A stretch of DNA of 64,000 nucleotides from Bacteroidales bacterium Phil6 (GTDB lineage: Bacteria > Bacteroidota > Bacteroidia > Bacteroidales > F082): contig NWBN01000008.1 of assembly GCA_002633315.1 (NCBI GenBank), forward strand, positions 43,419-107,418, read 5' to 3'. The notes under the pieces are model-generated. The model ran no database searches, was not told the DNA's origin, and saw nothing but the letters and a program-made list of their open reading frames with translations. The stretch's first letter is position 1, and each line of letters opens with the position of its first letter. The position numbers were made by a program, and so were the translations under genes. Of the stretch, positions 37,239 to 45,850 are shown in pieces.

Positions 37239-37955
37239 TCATTCTATTTTAACATCATGGTCACAACCACTTTCTATTATTGTCTTTTTCAGTTCCATGA
37301 GATCCCAGGCATCATCAACGCAGTAATCTCCAATATGAGTGCGGCGCAAAGCTGTAAGACAGGCTCCGTTGTTCAAAGTTTTGCCAAAATCGTTGACAAG
37401 AGAACGTATATAAGTACCCTTGGAACACTTAACAACAAAATCTATTTCCGGAAATCTCTTTGTATCTATTTTGAAATCAAAGATATGAACGTTACGTTCC
37501 TTCATCTCGAGTTCTTTGTCAGACCTTGCATAATCGAAAGCCCTTTTGCCATTGATTTTAATTGCGGAAAACTTGGGAGGACGCTGTAATATGTCGCCAA
37601 CAAAGGACTTACAAACCGACTGCATCATTTTCTCTGTTATCCCGTCAACAGGAAACAAGGCATCCGGCTCACTTTCGAGGTCGAACGTAGGTGTGGTTCT
37701 GCCAAGCAACATAGTACCGGAATATACCTTCTCTTTGGCTTGGTATTCGTCTATCTGTTTAGTCTTTCTCCCGGTACAAACAATAAGAAGTCCTGTCGCA
37801 AGAGGGTCTAAAGTGCCGGCATGACCCACTTTCAATTTTTTTATGCCATGATAACGTTTCACCAAGGCACGTATTAGGTTGACTGCATCGAAAGATGTCC
37901 AGTCGAGAGGCTTGTCTATAAGAAAAACTTCTCCTTCTTCAAAATTAAACATCAT
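37239..37955 (-). CDS. truB: tRNA pseudouridine(55) synthase
   Basis: Converts U55 of the tRNA T-loop to pseudouridine. 238 aa. Seen: the opening VFLIDKPLDWTSFDAV (10-25), catalytic Asp50 in VGHAGTLDPLATGLL, QRPPKFSAIKINGKRAFDYAR (about 132-152), and CSKGTYIRSLVNDFG (about 185-199). The C-terminal PUA domain is short or missing, which is common in Bacteroidota TruB. The two first codons are both Met. It lies between uppP (3-nt gap) and the PTS-IIC-like gene (1-nt gap if GTG start). Confidence 0.94.
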   Translation of the reverse strand: MMFNFEEGEVFLIDKPLDWTSFDAVNLIRALVKRYHGIKKLKVGHAGTLDPLATGLLIVCTGRKTKQIDEYQAKEKVYSGTMLLGRTTPTFDLESEPDALFPVDGITEKMMQSVCKSFVGDILQRPPKFSAIKINGKRAFDYARSDKELEMKERNVHIFDFKIDTKRFPEIDFVVKCSKGTYIRSLVNDFGKTLNNGACLTALRRTHIGDYCVDDAWDLMELKKTIIESGCDHDVKIE

Positions 37956-37958
37956 GAT

Positions 37959-38765
37959 TTATATTGAAAATGACACAGCAAGCACACCGACAATGACACA
38001 ATAGATGGCGAAATATATCAGTTTGCCGCGTTTTACGATATTTATCATGAACTTGCAGGCAAAACAGCCGGATATGAAAGCGCCAAGAGTACCTGATATG
38101 ATAGGCAACACCCCCAACCCTTGAGCCAGCATGGCAGGATCTTTCAAAAAATCAAGCAAAGAAAGAAACGCCTCACCGAGTATGGGAATGAGAACCATAA
38201 GAAACGAGAACTGTGCCACCTGTTCTTTTTTATTGCCAAGCAACAAACCTGTAGCAATGGTCGTTCCAGAGCGAGACAGTCCCGGAAGTACAGCTACTGC
38301 CTGAGCCAGACCTATAATAAAAGCATGACCGTATGAAATATTGTCTCTTTGTCTCGGTTTGGCAAAATATGAAAACGTAAGAAGCAATGCCGTTATTATC
38401 AGACAAATACCAACCACAAGCAGGCCACTGCCGAATATACGCTCTATATATTCCTTAAAAAACAGACCTATGATAAGAACAGGTATCATAGAGACAAATA
38501 TCTTCATTACATAATCTTTCTCGGGATTCCACACCTTAGTACAAAAAGTACCTTTGAAAAGATCTGCTATTTCTTTACGCAATATCACTATGGTACTCAA
38601 CACCGTGGCAGCATGTACCATAACGTCAAATTCCAACAGTTCCGAAGGACTGTTTTCAACATTCAACAAAGTTTGCAATATAGTCAAATGCCCACTGCTG
38701 CTAACGGGCAAAAACTCTGTCAATCCTTGCAGGATACCCAACAATAATGCCTCTAACCAATTCAT
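37959..38765 (-). CDS. uppP: Undecaprenyl-diphosphatase
   Basis: Recycles the lipid carrier for peptidoglycan and O-antigen by removing a phosphate from undecaprenyl diphosphate. 268 aa, about eight transmembrane helices. Seen: the N-terminal motif [15 protein letters not shown] (13-27) with Glu17 and Ser/His residues, and the second active-site motif [18 protein letters not shown] (about 159-176). Length is normal for UppP/BacA. It is part of the conserved order ftsX - DUF3098 - uppP - truB. Confidence 0.95.
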   Translation of the reverse strand: MNWLEALLLGILQGLTEFLPVSSSGHLTILQTLLNVENSPSELLEFDVMVHAATVLSTIVILRKEIADLFKGTFCTKVWNPEKDYVMKIFVSMIPVLIIGLFFKEYIERIFGSGLLVVGICLIITALLLTFSYFAKPRQRDNISYGHAFIIGLAQAVAVLPGLSRSGTTIATGLLLGNKKEQVAQFSFLMVLIPILGEAFLSLLDFLKDPAMLAQGLGVLPIISGTLGAFISGCFACKFMINIVKRGKLIYFAIYCVIVGVLAVSFSI

Positions 38766-38799
38766 ATCATTATATAATATAAAACTTACGTTCTAAATA

Positions 38800-39063
38800 T
38801 CATTGTTTAGGACGTTTCATAATAGCATAAAACTCTATTCCAAAACCTGCAAGTACCAATACCGGAGCAAGAGTAAGACGACGGAAATTGAACATCCCTT
38901 CGTTAAAAACATCAGGATCGGTGGAGCCGCCTCCTATCATCAATAGAAAACCTATCAACAATACCACCAAACCAATAATTACCCACTTATAATTCTCACG
39001 GGTAAAAGGCATTTGTTTTTCCTCATTATTTGTCTTGTCAATATTAACCTTTTTTTTCATCAT
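38800..39063 (-). CDS. DUF3098 family small membrane protein
   Basis: 87 aa: a charged N-terminus (1-22), two hydrophobic helices (about 27-45 and 65-83), and GGGSTDPDVFNEGMFNFRRLTLAPVLVL between them. This matches the DUF3098 family found next to ftsX and uppP throughout Bacteroidota. Function is unknown; the constant neighbours suggest an envelope or division role. It lies 8 nt after ftsX. Confidence 0.88.
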   Translation of the reverse strand: MMKKKVNIDKTNNEEKQMPFTRENYKWVIIGLVVLLIGFLLMIGGGSTDPDVFNEGMFNFRRLTLAPVLVLAGFGIEFYAIMKRPKQ

Positions 39064-39071
39064 TTTTATAT

Positions 39072-39953
39072 TTAAGCATATAAATTATCAACATCTGCAT
39101 TAAGATACTTGCGCATGGAAAAATACGAAGCCATTATCGTCATCAACATTCCGAAAAGCAAAACCGCAGCATATATCATGGCAACAGCACCGAAGTTACT
39201 CACCATGGAAAGTTCAGGAATACTTCTTTGAAGGCCTATAATCATAAATGTCAGTACTATCAAGGCTAGCAAAGCTCCCAGAAAACCCTGTATCATGAAA
39301 AAACGTATGAAAGGTTTCAGAATAAAATTTTCGGTAGCACCAACAAGTTGCATACTTCTTACAAGAAATCTTTTGGCATAAACTGAAAGCCTCACAGTAT
39401 GACTAATCAATGTCACTGCCATGATAAACAAGACCATACCGACAACAAAAAGTACAATGCCAATCCTTCTTATATTATTATTCAATACATTGGTAAGATT
39501 CTTTTGATAAATGACATCTTTGACTATATTATTGTCAGTGACGATTTTTTCTATCACCGCAATACTGTCGGCATTGGCATAAGAAGCCACAAAACGTACA
39601 TCGATGGAAGGCAGTAATGGATTATCTACACTACCCAACCATTCTTTAATATCTATACCGAGGTCCTCTTCCAACTGTTGTGTGGCATCTTCCTGTGATA
39701 TATACTCAGAAGATTTTATAAAATCATATTTATCGAGTTTTTGTTGAAATTTAAGTATTTCGGATTCCTTGACACCTTTTTTTATTACAATCTCGAAACC
39801 AATATTTTCTCTAATATAATCAGACAATTCATTTGCATAAAACAACAATGAAGCAAACATTCCCAACACCAACAATACCAACATAATACTCATCAAAGAG
39901 ATGAGATATGAGCCGGCAAGACGACGTCGTGTTGTTTTATTTTCAGAATACAT
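39072..39953 (-). CDS. ftsX: Cell division protein FtsX
   Basis: Permease-like partner of FtsE that activates peptidoglycan hydrolases at the septum. 293 aa. Seen: a cytoplasmic start with RRRLAGSYLISLMSIMLVLLVLG, an extracellular loop (about 42-155, carrying the typical YISQEDA stretch), then three more helices (about 165-185, 220-245, 262-282) with RLSVYAKRFLVRSMQLVGATENFI. ftsE is not adjacent, as is usual in Bacteroidota. It is first in a block of seven minus-strand genes and has the best promoter in the window (39973-40005). Confidence 0.92.
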   Translation of the reverse strand: MYSENKTTRRRLAGSYLISLMSIMLVLLVLGMFASLLFYANELSDYIRENIGFEIVIKKGVKESEILKFQQKLDKYDFIKSSEYISQEDATQQLEEDLGIDIKEWLGSVDNPLLPSIDVRFVASYANADSIAVIEKIVTDNNIVKDVIYQKNLTNVLNNNIRRIGIVLFVVGMVLFIMAVTLISHTVRLSVYAKRFLVRSMQLVGATENFILKPFIRFFMIQGFLGALLALIVLTFMIIGLQRSIPELSMVSNFGAVAMIYAAVLLFGMLMTIMASYFSMRKYLNADVDNLYA

Positions 39954-39972
39954 AACAACAAATTATGAATTG

Positions 39973-40005
39973 CAAAGATATAAAATTCTTTTGAGATTTC
40001 TCAAA
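39973..40005 (-). promoter_or_regulatory. Promoter of the ftsX-glyQS block
   Basis: On the minus strand TTTG (40005-40002), 21 nt, then TATCTTTG (39980-39973): both elements and the spacing match the Bacteroidota housekeeping promoter. The leader to ftsX would be about 13-20 nt. Confidence 0.65.
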
Positions 40006-40029
40006 AAAATGGACCAAAAGATTGAAGAA

Positions 40030-40062
40030 TTTGTGTTTTGTAAAAAAAAATGTGTATTTTTA
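40030..40062 (+). promoter_or_regulatory. Candidate promoter for the MlaE/MlaF genes
   Basis: TTTG (40030-40033), 21 nt, then TATTTTTA (40055-40062), one mismatch to TAnnTTTG. It is divergent from the ftsX promoter and close to the start at 40086. Confidence 0.4.
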
Positions 40063-40085
40063 CGCTTTCAAAAGAAATAGCGGCA

Positions 40086-40820
40086 ATGTTAAAAACCATT
40101 GGAGATTATTTTATTTTGATTGGACAAACATTTCAGCGTCCACCGAAATTTTCAATATTTCGAAGACAGTTGATGCATGAGTTTTACAATCTGGGTGTCA
40201 GTTCATTTGGCATAGTCTCCATATTATCTGTTTTTGTCGGAGCTGTTGCAGCAATCCTTGTCGCTTATAACACCGATAATCCCATGTTTCCGGAGGAATT
40301 GATAGGATTCTCCACACGTCAGATGGTTATTTTGGAGTTTTCACCCACTATTATAAGCATAATACTTGCAGGCAAGTTAGGCTCTCAAATAGCTTCTGAA
40401 TTAGGCACCATGAGGGTAACTCAACAAATAGATGCGCTTCAGGTGATGGGTATCAACACTGCCAATTATCTCATTTTACCCAAGATAATAGCATGTCTGC
40501 TTTTCATGCCTGTCCTCATAGTGTTCAGCATAGCTCTCGGACTCATTGGCGGCTGGGCTGCATGCCTGTTGACAAATATCATAACACCCTATAACTACAT
40601 TCTGGGACTTCGGTCATGGTTCGACCCATTTTCCGTATATTTTGCTTTGATAAAAACAGAAGTTTTTGCATTTCTCATCTCATCCATAGCCGGATTCATT
40701 GGTTATAATGTCAAAGGCGGTTCAGTGGAAGTTGGCAAGGCAAGTACCAAAGGTGTGGTACACAGCAGTATCTTGATAATTATTTTTGACCTCATCTTAA
40801 CACAAACTCTGTTGACATGA
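40086..40820 (+). CDS. MlaE-family ABC transporter permease
   Basis: Inner-membrane permease of the Mla/YrbE lipid-transport type. 244 aa from ATG 40086; an in-frame ATG at 40050 would precede the likely transcription start. Seen: about five transmembrane helices and the family core, with EFYNLGVSSFGIVSILSVFVGAVAAIL, SPTIISIILAGKLGSQIASELGTMRVTQQIDALQVMG and FEVFAFLISS-like segments near 198-210. It probably moves phospholipids between the membranes together with the ATPase that overlaps its end (ATGA at 40817-40820). The substrate-binding MlaD/MCE gene is not in the window. Confidence 0.9.
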   Translation: MLKTIGDYFILIGQTFQRPPKFSIFRRQLMHEFYNLGVSSFGIVSILSVFVGAVAAILVAYNTDNPMFPEELIGFSTRQMVILEFSPTIISIILAGKLGSQIASELGTMRVTQQIDALQVMGINTANYLILPKIIACLLFMPVLIVFSIALGLIGGWAACLLTNIITPYNYILGLRSWFDPFSVYFALIKTEVFAFLISSIAGFIGYNVKGGSVEVGKASTKGVVHSSILIIIFDLILTQTLLT

Positions 40821-41569
40821 TAACAGTCAAAAACATATCCAAGTCTTTCGGAGACAAGTTGGTACTCGACGATATCAGTTTATCGTTCCGAAGAGGCATG
40901 ACAAATCTTGTCATAGGCGAAAGCGGCTCGGGAAAAACTGTGCTGATGAAGATATGCACAGGATTAGTGGAACCGGACGCCGGAGAAGTATTGTTTAACG
41001 ATATACGTTTTTCCAATAGGTCTGAAGATATTAGAGTGGACATACGAAAAGATATGGGCGTATTGTTTCAAGGCGGAGCATTGTTCGATTCCATGAATGT
41101 CGAACAGAATGTCATGTTCCCGTTGAATATGTTCACCAACATGTCATATAAAGAAAAGTTGGAAAGAGTGAACTTTTGTCTCAACAGAGTAAATCTTAAC
41201 AATATCAACAAACTGATGACCAATGAGTTAAGTGGAGGAATGATGAAACGCGTTGCTATAGCACGAGCCATTGCCAACAGTCCTAAATATCTGTTTTGCG
41301 ACGAACCCAATTCCGGACTCGACCCTGTAACATCCGAAATCATTGACGCCTTAATACTCGAAATAACTGAAGAATACAACATAACTACTGTCATCAACAC
41401 TCACGACATGAACTCTGTTATGATGATAGGCCAATCCATAAATTTCCTTTATAAAGGGCAACTTTGGTGGCAAGGAAACAGCAGTAACATCTTACATACT
41501 GATAATGAAGAACTTAATAATTTTATATTCTCAACAGAATTGACCAAAAGATTAAAAAATAATAAATAA
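40817..41569 (+). CDS. MlaF-like ABC transporter ATP-binding protein
   Basis: ATPase partner of the MlaE-like permease. 250 aa. Seen: Walker A GESGSGKT (35-42), Q-loop FQGGALFDSMNVEQN (about 87-101), signature NELSGGMMKRVAIARA (about 136-151), Walker B YLFCDEPNSGLDP (about 159-171), and H-switch INTHDM. The FQGGALFDS stretch is characteristic of the MlaF/Ttg2A branch. It is translationally coupled to the permease; cvpA follows after 19 nt. Confidence 0.9.
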   Translation: MITVKNISKSFGDKLVLDDISLSFRRGMTNLVIGESGSGKTVLMKICTGLVEPDAGEVLFNDIRFSNRSEDIRVDIRKDMGVLFQGGALFDSMNVEQNVMFPLNMFTNMSYKEKLERVNFCLNRVNLNNINKLMTNELSGGMMKRVAIARAIANSPKYLFCDEPNSGLDPVTSEIIDALILEITEEYNITTVINTHDMNSVMMIGQSINFLYKGQLWWQGNSSNILHTDNEELNNFIFSTELTKRLKNNK

Positions 41570-41588
41570 TAAATCAAAACCGTTAAAA

Positions 41589-42152
41589 ATGAATTATTTA
41601 GATGTCATAATTGGACTGATATTGCTATTGTTTGCATATAAGGGTCTGAAAAAAGGTCTTATAGTGGAAGCTTTCTCGCTCGCCGCTTTCATAATAGGCA
41701 TTTATGGTGCCATGTATCTCTCCGACATTACAGCCAAAGGTCTTTCCAAAATCATTGACGCTCCTCAGGAGATAATGACAATCATTGCCTTTATAATAAC
41801 ATTTATTATACTCGCTATTTTAGTGACCCTTATCGGTAAACTCATATCGAAGATAGTGGAAGCTCTGTTCCTTGGATTTATTGACAAGATAGGCGGATTT
41901 GTCTTCGGTATGGTAAAGGGTGCATTATTAGTCAGTATTTTGATATTAGTGTTGAACTTTTTCGGACTTACTGACATTGTTGACAATAAAACAAAGAAAA
42001 ATTCATTTTTATACAGAAGTACCGAATCTATAGCATATTATCTTTATGACAACTATGATGTTGTTAACAAAACAATAGAAAAAAACATAAAGAAAGGTAT
42101 CGATACCATAGAAGATTTTGCAGAAGAAATTAACGATCAATACATTAAATAA
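41589..42152 (+). CDS. CvpA family membrane protein
   Basis: 187 aa: four transmembrane helices (about 3-21, 24-46, 61-83, 103-123), followed by an amphipathic Lys/Glu-rich tail (about 135-187). The opening YLDVIIGLILLLFAYKGLKKGLIVEAFSL and the GFIDKIGGFVFGMVKGAL segment are typical of CvpA, which in E. coli is linked to colicin V production and envelope stress. It lies between the Mla-type ABC genes and elbB in the same direction, probably one operon. Confidence 0.87.
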   Translation: MNYLDVIIGLILLLFAYKGLKKGLIVEAFSLAAFIIGIYGAMYLSDITAKGLSKIIDAPQEIMTIIAFIITFIILAILVTLIGKLISKIVEALFLGFIDKIGGFVFGMVKGALLVSILILVLNFFGLTDIVDNKTKKNSFLYRSTESIAYYLYDNYDVVNKTIEKNIKKGIDTIEDFAEEINDQYIK

Positions 42153-42156
42153 TATT

Positions 42157-42798
42157 ATGAAAAATTTTGCAGTACTTTTAGGAGGATGCGGAACTAAAGA
42201 CGGGTCCGAGATAAATGAGACAGTATGTCTTTTATTAGCATTAGACCAGCATGGCATTAAATATCAGTGTTTTGCCCCTGATTTAGACCAATTCGAAGTT
42301 ATAAATCACATTACCGGAGAACCCATGAACGAAAAACGTAACATGATGGTAGAGGCAGCAAGAATAGTAAGAGGCGAGATATTGCCGCTGTCACAGTTCA
42401 GTGCAGAAAGATTCGATGCTCTTGTGATACCGGGAGGTGCAGGAATAGCAAAAAATCTCTTCACTTATTTTGTCAACGGCATCAACATGCAGGTCTTGCC
42501 AGGAGTAAAAGAATCCATCACGGCAATGCATCAGCAACAGAAACCTATTGGCGCAATGTGCATAGCCCCTGTCGTACTTGCCAAAGTATTGGGCAACATT
42601 CACATTACTTTGGGCAGCGACAACTGTCAACCGGCTCATGACATCAAAGTCATGGGTGCCAAACATATTGCTGCATCCAATGGTGATGTAGTCAGTGATT
42701 TGGAAAACAAAATATTCACCACTCCGTGTTTCATGTTGAACGCAACATTGAAAGATATTTATGAAGATGCATGGAACCTGGTAGAAGCCATGATATGA
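42157..42798 (+). CDS. elbB: Isoprenoid biosynthesis glyoxalase ElbB (DJ-1/PfpI superfamily)
   Basis: 213 aa from ATG 42157, 4 nt after the cvpA stop; the open frame extends upstream inside cvpA. Seen: LLGGCGTKDGSEINETVCLLLALDQHG (about 6-32), CFAPDLDQFEVINHITGE, ARIVRGEILPL, VIPGGAGIAKNL, and the nucleophile-elbow Cys in IGAMCIAPVVLAK (about 141-153). These match ElbB/Elb2, a DJ-1-like protein with weak glyoxalase activity; its link to isoprenoid synthesis is historical. It is last in the operon, followed by a strong hairpin at 42820. Confidence 0.92.
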   Translation: MKNFAVLLGGCGTKDGSEINETVCLLLALDQHGIKYQCFAPDLDQFEVINHITGEPMNEKRNMMVEAARIVRGEILPLSQFSAERFDALVIPGGAGIAKNLFTYFVNGINMQVLPGVKESITAMHQQQKPIGAMCIAPVVLAKVLGNIHITLGSDNCQPAHDIKVMGAKHIAASNGDVVSDLENKIFTTPCFMLNATLKDIYEDAWNLVEAMI

Positions 42799-42819
42799 TT
42801 TTCTCTGAAATCATAAAAT

Positions 42820-42862
42820 AAAACAAAGTGCACCCTTTGTAATTTCAGGTGCACTTTGTTTT
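42820..42862. terminator. Terminator after elbB (bidirectional)
   Basis: Perfect 15-bp inverted repeat AAAACAAAGTGCACC / GGTGCACTTTGTTTT with a 13-nt loop, followed by TAATATTTT. It lies between convergent elbB and the M64 peptidase gene. Confidence 0.88.
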
Positions 42863-42988
42863 TAATATTTTAATAAAGTTATAAGTAAAATATTGGTTTA
42901 AAACAATTTAACAACAGAATTATAATACTTATCATTAACTTACACCAATTAAATATTTTCTCATTATTTCAATATAAGACCCAACTCA

Positions 42989-44263
42989 TCACTCGGAATA
43001 ATACAATATCATTTTCTCAATAGCACGTTCACAAGCCTCACAAAACACCTTACCGTTAAAAGTATTCATAAGACAGTCCATTTTGGGACGATAAATACCT
43101 TTTAACTGATAACCGGCTCCTTCATAAGCACCAATGACATCAATATTTTTGTCTTTAACAGGCGTAGGAATGGGAGTTTTTTTCTTGACCATGTCCTGCC
43201 ATTTACTTTCAAAATCCACCAATGTTGTAATATTGGGTTCCCATGGTTCCACATCGAGAGGATAATTGGCACCACCATCGTATGCATATTCGTCCCCAAG
43301 ACCAGCGAAACCATGTCCGAATTCATGGATAATGACCTCTGAAGAGAAAGAGTTGGCCGATGAACTTACACAATACGAGTTAAAAATGCCGCCACCGCCA
43401 TATTTTTCAGTGTTAGCGAGAATGTATATCTGATCATAAGGCACCTGCCCGGCAAGGTCTCGCATCGTTTTATTTTCATAAGTCATACAATAACGTTCAC
43501 TGTTCAAGGTATAAAAACTACAACCTATCGCTGTATTTTTCCAAATATCATCAGCAGGAACAGTTATTCCCGACTCTTGAGAAGGAACGAGAACAGCCCT
43601 CACATTAAAATTGTTGGGATATTTGTCATACGGTTTGTAACTAAAAAGACTTTCCACAAAAAAATCACAGTCTTTTTTAAACTTCTCCATCTCATCCATA
43701 GTATAACCATCCGGAAGTATTACTATATCGACAGCTTTTTCAGGTTCCTGCTCACCATATACATCATATATCTCATAAGGCAGTTTCCTTGCATCGGCAA
43801 TAAAATAATTTTTAGGATCTACATTATAACTAAACACCTCCTGCATCGTTCCTTTTAGAGTTCTGAAATAAAACACCACCTCCACAGGTTGCTTCGGAAA
43901 AGGCATAACTACTGTTTCAGAAAAACCTTTTGTTGTATGAAGAGCCTCTTCCGTTGTCTGCCATTCTCCGAAAAGGGCACAGTACCCATAAGAATATATC
44001 ACCTTATCTGTTTCAGGCAATTTAACCTCAAAATAAAAGTTTCCATATCTCATATTATCGACAAGGTTGTGCCTCCTGCCTCCCCAAACAGGTTCTTTTA
44101 CCATCTTATCAATGGCATAAACGACATTATTGGCATCTGCCACTACATAATAATCCATGCGCAACTGATTATCGGTAAAATAGTCATCATAATCAACTTG
44201 CGCTTCTACAGCAAGGAACGAAAACCATGCAAATACAAATAATAATGATTTTAACATTTTCAT
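42989..44263 (-). CDS. M64 family (IgA-peptidase-like) zinc metallopeptidase
   Basis: 424 aa from ATG 44263 (MKMLKSLLFVFAWFSF). A longer frame to 44278 would overlap the -7 box. Seen: a signal peptide ending near AVEAQVD; an N-terminal M64 beta-domain (about 20-165); and the catalytic domain (about 170-424) with the zinc motif IIHEFGHGFAGLGDEY (HExxHxxGLxDE) and VDIVILPDGYTMDEMEKF. The C-terminus holds CLMNTF and CEACERAIEKMI, which match the family's Cys-containing end. The name comes from Clostridium ramosum IgA protease; the target here is unknown. No T9SS domain, so it is probably periplasmic or surface-bound. Confidence 0.88.
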   Translation of the reverse strand: MKMLKSLLFVFAWFSFLAVEAQVDYDDYFTDNQLRMDYYVVADANNVVYAIDKMVKEPVWGGRRHNLVDNMRYGNFYFEVKLPETDKVIYSYGYCALFGEWQTTEEALHTTKGFSETVVMPFPKQPVEVVFYFRTLKGTMQEVFSYNVDPKNYFIADARKLPYEIYDVYGEQEPEKAVDIVILPDGYTMDEMEKFKKDCDFFVESLFSYKPYDKYPNNFNVRAVLVPSQESGITVPADDIWKNTAIGCSFYTLNSERYCMTYENKTMRDLAGQVPYDQIYILANTEKYGGGGIFNSYCVSSSANSFSSEVIIHEFGHGFAGLGDEYAYDGGANYPLDVEPWEPNITTLVDFESKWQDMVKKKTPIPTPVKDKNIDVIGAYEGAGYQLKGIYRPKMDCLMNTFNGKVFCEACERAIEKMILYYSE

Positions 44264-44275
44264 GACTTTTTTTTG

Positions 44276-44283
44276 CAAATATA
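44276..44283 (-). promoter_or_regulatory. Candidate -7 box for the M64 gene
   Basis: Minus strand TATATTTG followed by CA. It overlaps the first codons of the longest open frame and so supports the start at 44263 or 44257, with a leader of only 5-11 nt. Confidence 0.4.
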
Positions 44284-44671
44284 AAAATTTAGTTACAAAA
44301 AACTGGTGAAAACAGATTGCAAATTATTTTTTCTTTAAAAATAAGAGTGTGTCGATACAACTCCCGACAATGTATTTTTTATGGCTAAAACAATACACAT
44401 AATAGGAATATCATACACAACATAATTTCATAACACATTGATAATAAGCAGCAATATATAGAAAAGGGAGCGGGGAGCTCCCATTTGCATTAATAAACCA
44501 AACTACTTACAAAGCTATAGAGAATGTTTAGTACTTATTTAAGTGCAAAATTAAGATTTTTTTCAACATGAACATGAGATTTTAAAACATTTGACATTTT
44601 TTTAAAGTATCACTTTCATAAGCTGCAATTAAAACAAAAAAGATTTTATATTTGCAGCATAATAGAATAAC
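44279..44671. other. Divergent intergenic region, 393 nt
   Basis: Between the M64 gene and folK. It holds the -7 boxes of both genes and, at 44466-44482, a GC-rich hairpin GGGAGC / GCTCCC out of keeping with its AT-rich surroundings. No coding sequence seen. Confidence 0.5.
44647..44654 (+). promoter_or_regulatory. Candidate -7 box for folK
   Basis: TATATTTG followed by CAGC, 17 nt before the folK start. Confidence 0.45.
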
Positions 44672-45175
44672 ATGAAGGTTGAAGCATATATCCTGATGGG
44701 AACGAACATGGGTGACAGGGTTGCTCATCTTGACACTGCCTGCAAAACAATAGGCGAAAGATGTGGCACGATTGTCAAAATATCGAAGTTATATGAATCA
44801 GAACCATGGGGATTTGATGCAGAAAAATGGTTCATCAATCAAGTAATATGCATAGAGACATATCTTACGGCAGAATTACTGCTAAAAAAGTTACTTGAAA
44901 TAGAATTAATCATGGGAAGAGTCAGGACTACAATTCACAATGGCTATTCTTCGCGTCCCATTGACTTAGACATACTATATTATGGTGATGAAGTCATAAA
45001 TCAGACGGAACTTATAATACCGCATCCAAGACTTCCACTCAGACGTTTTGCCTTAATACCTTTATGTGAAGTCGCCCCTGATATGATACATCCTGTATTT
45101 AAAATCAACAACACCAAACTGTTAGAGTTATGCAAAGATAATTCAACAGTCAAACTTTACAAAACAGAGTCATGA
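44672..45175 (+). CDS. folK: 2-amino-4-hydroxy-6-hydroxymethyldihydropteridine diphosphokinase
   Basis: Transfers pyrophosphate from ATP to the pterin in folate synthesis. 167 aa, cytoplasmic. Seen: YILMGTNMGDR (6-16), ISKLYESEPWGF (38-49), FINQVICIET (55-64), LLKKLLEIELIMGRVR (about 70-85) with the RxR site, RPIDLDILYYGDEVI (about 97-111) carrying the two metal-binding Asp residues, and IPHPRLPLRRFALIPLCEVAP (about 117-137). Complete. Its stop overlaps the start of the deoxynucleoside kinase (ATGA at 45172-45175). Confidence 0.95.
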   Translation: MKVEAYILMGTNMGDRVAHLDTACKTIGERCGTIVKISKLYESEPWGFDAEKWFINQVICIETYLTAELLLKKLLEIELIMGRVRTTIHNGYSSRPIDLDILYYGDEVINQTELIIPHPRLPLRRFALIPLCEVAPDMIHPVFKINNTKLLELCKDNSTVKLYKTES

Positions 45176-45813
45176 GATATAATTATATAGCAATAGAGGG
45201 CACCATGGGAGCCGGTAAGACATCATTGGCAACAGCCATTGCAAACGACTTCAACGGAAAACTTATTCTTGAAGAATACGAACCTGACAAAAATCCATTT
45301 TTGGAAAAATTTTACATAGAACCTGACAAGTATGCTTTTCAGGTAGAGATGACTTTCCTTGCTTTACGATTTCAACAACTTAAAGACAAACTGTCCAACT
45401 ATGACCTGTTTCACACATTTACCATTTCGGATTATTATGTAGCCAAATCACTTATATTCTCACGTGCTACTCTGCAACAAGATGAATATGCTTTGTTTTC
45501 ACGCTTTTTCAACATCATATTCTCCAATCTTCCAAAACCTGACCTGTTGGTATATCTTTATCTCGATATAGAACACCTGCAATACAACATAAAAAAACGA
45601 GGCAGGTCGTATGAACAAAATATCACAGCCTCATATTTGGAAAACCTTCAAAATGGATATTTTGAATTTATCAAGGAACAAGAACAAAACATGCGCATCC
45701 TGATATTAGATACCAACAACATGGACTTTGTTGCAAACAAGAAAGACTATAATGTCATCATAGATGCCATGAATCAAGAATATTCCAAAGGCATACACAG
45801 AATAACATTTTAA
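45172..45813 (+). CDS. Deoxynucleoside kinase (dAdo/dGuo-kinase type)
   Basis: Salvage kinase phosphorylating deoxynucleosides. 213 aa, cytoplasmic. Seen: P-loop EGTMGAGKTSLA (9-20), LILEEYEPDKNPFLEKFY (about 36-53), FQVEMTFLALRFQQL (about 60-74), FTISDYYVAKSLIFSRATL (about 86-104) in the place of the family's ERS/DRY region, LLVYLYLD, and the lid IKKRGRSYEQNI (about 140-151). It resembles the Bacillus Dck/Dgk and Bacteroidota dNK proteins. Which base it prefers cannot be told. It is coupled to folK, a common Bacteroidota pairing. Confidence 0.88.
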   Translation: MRYNYIAIEGTMGAGKTSLATAIANDFNGKLILEEYEPDKNPFLEKFYIEPDKYAFQVEMTFLALRFQQLKDKLSNYDLFHTFTISDYYVAKSLIFSRATLQQDEYALFSRFFNIIFSNLPKPDLLVYLYLDIEHLQYNIKKRGRSYEQNITASYLENLQNGYFEFIKEQEQNMRILILDTNNMDFVANKKDYNVIIDAMNQEYSKGIHRITF

Positions 45814-45817
45814 GAAA

Positions 45818-45839
45818 TACCTATTAATTAATATGGGTA
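45818..45839. terminator. Possible weak terminator between dNK and recN
   Basis: Short inverted repeat TACCTAT / ATGGGTA (7 bp with one G-U) in the 37-nt gap between convergent genes. Low GC and no clear T run. Confidence 0.3.
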
Positions 45840-45850
45840 AATTATCATAT

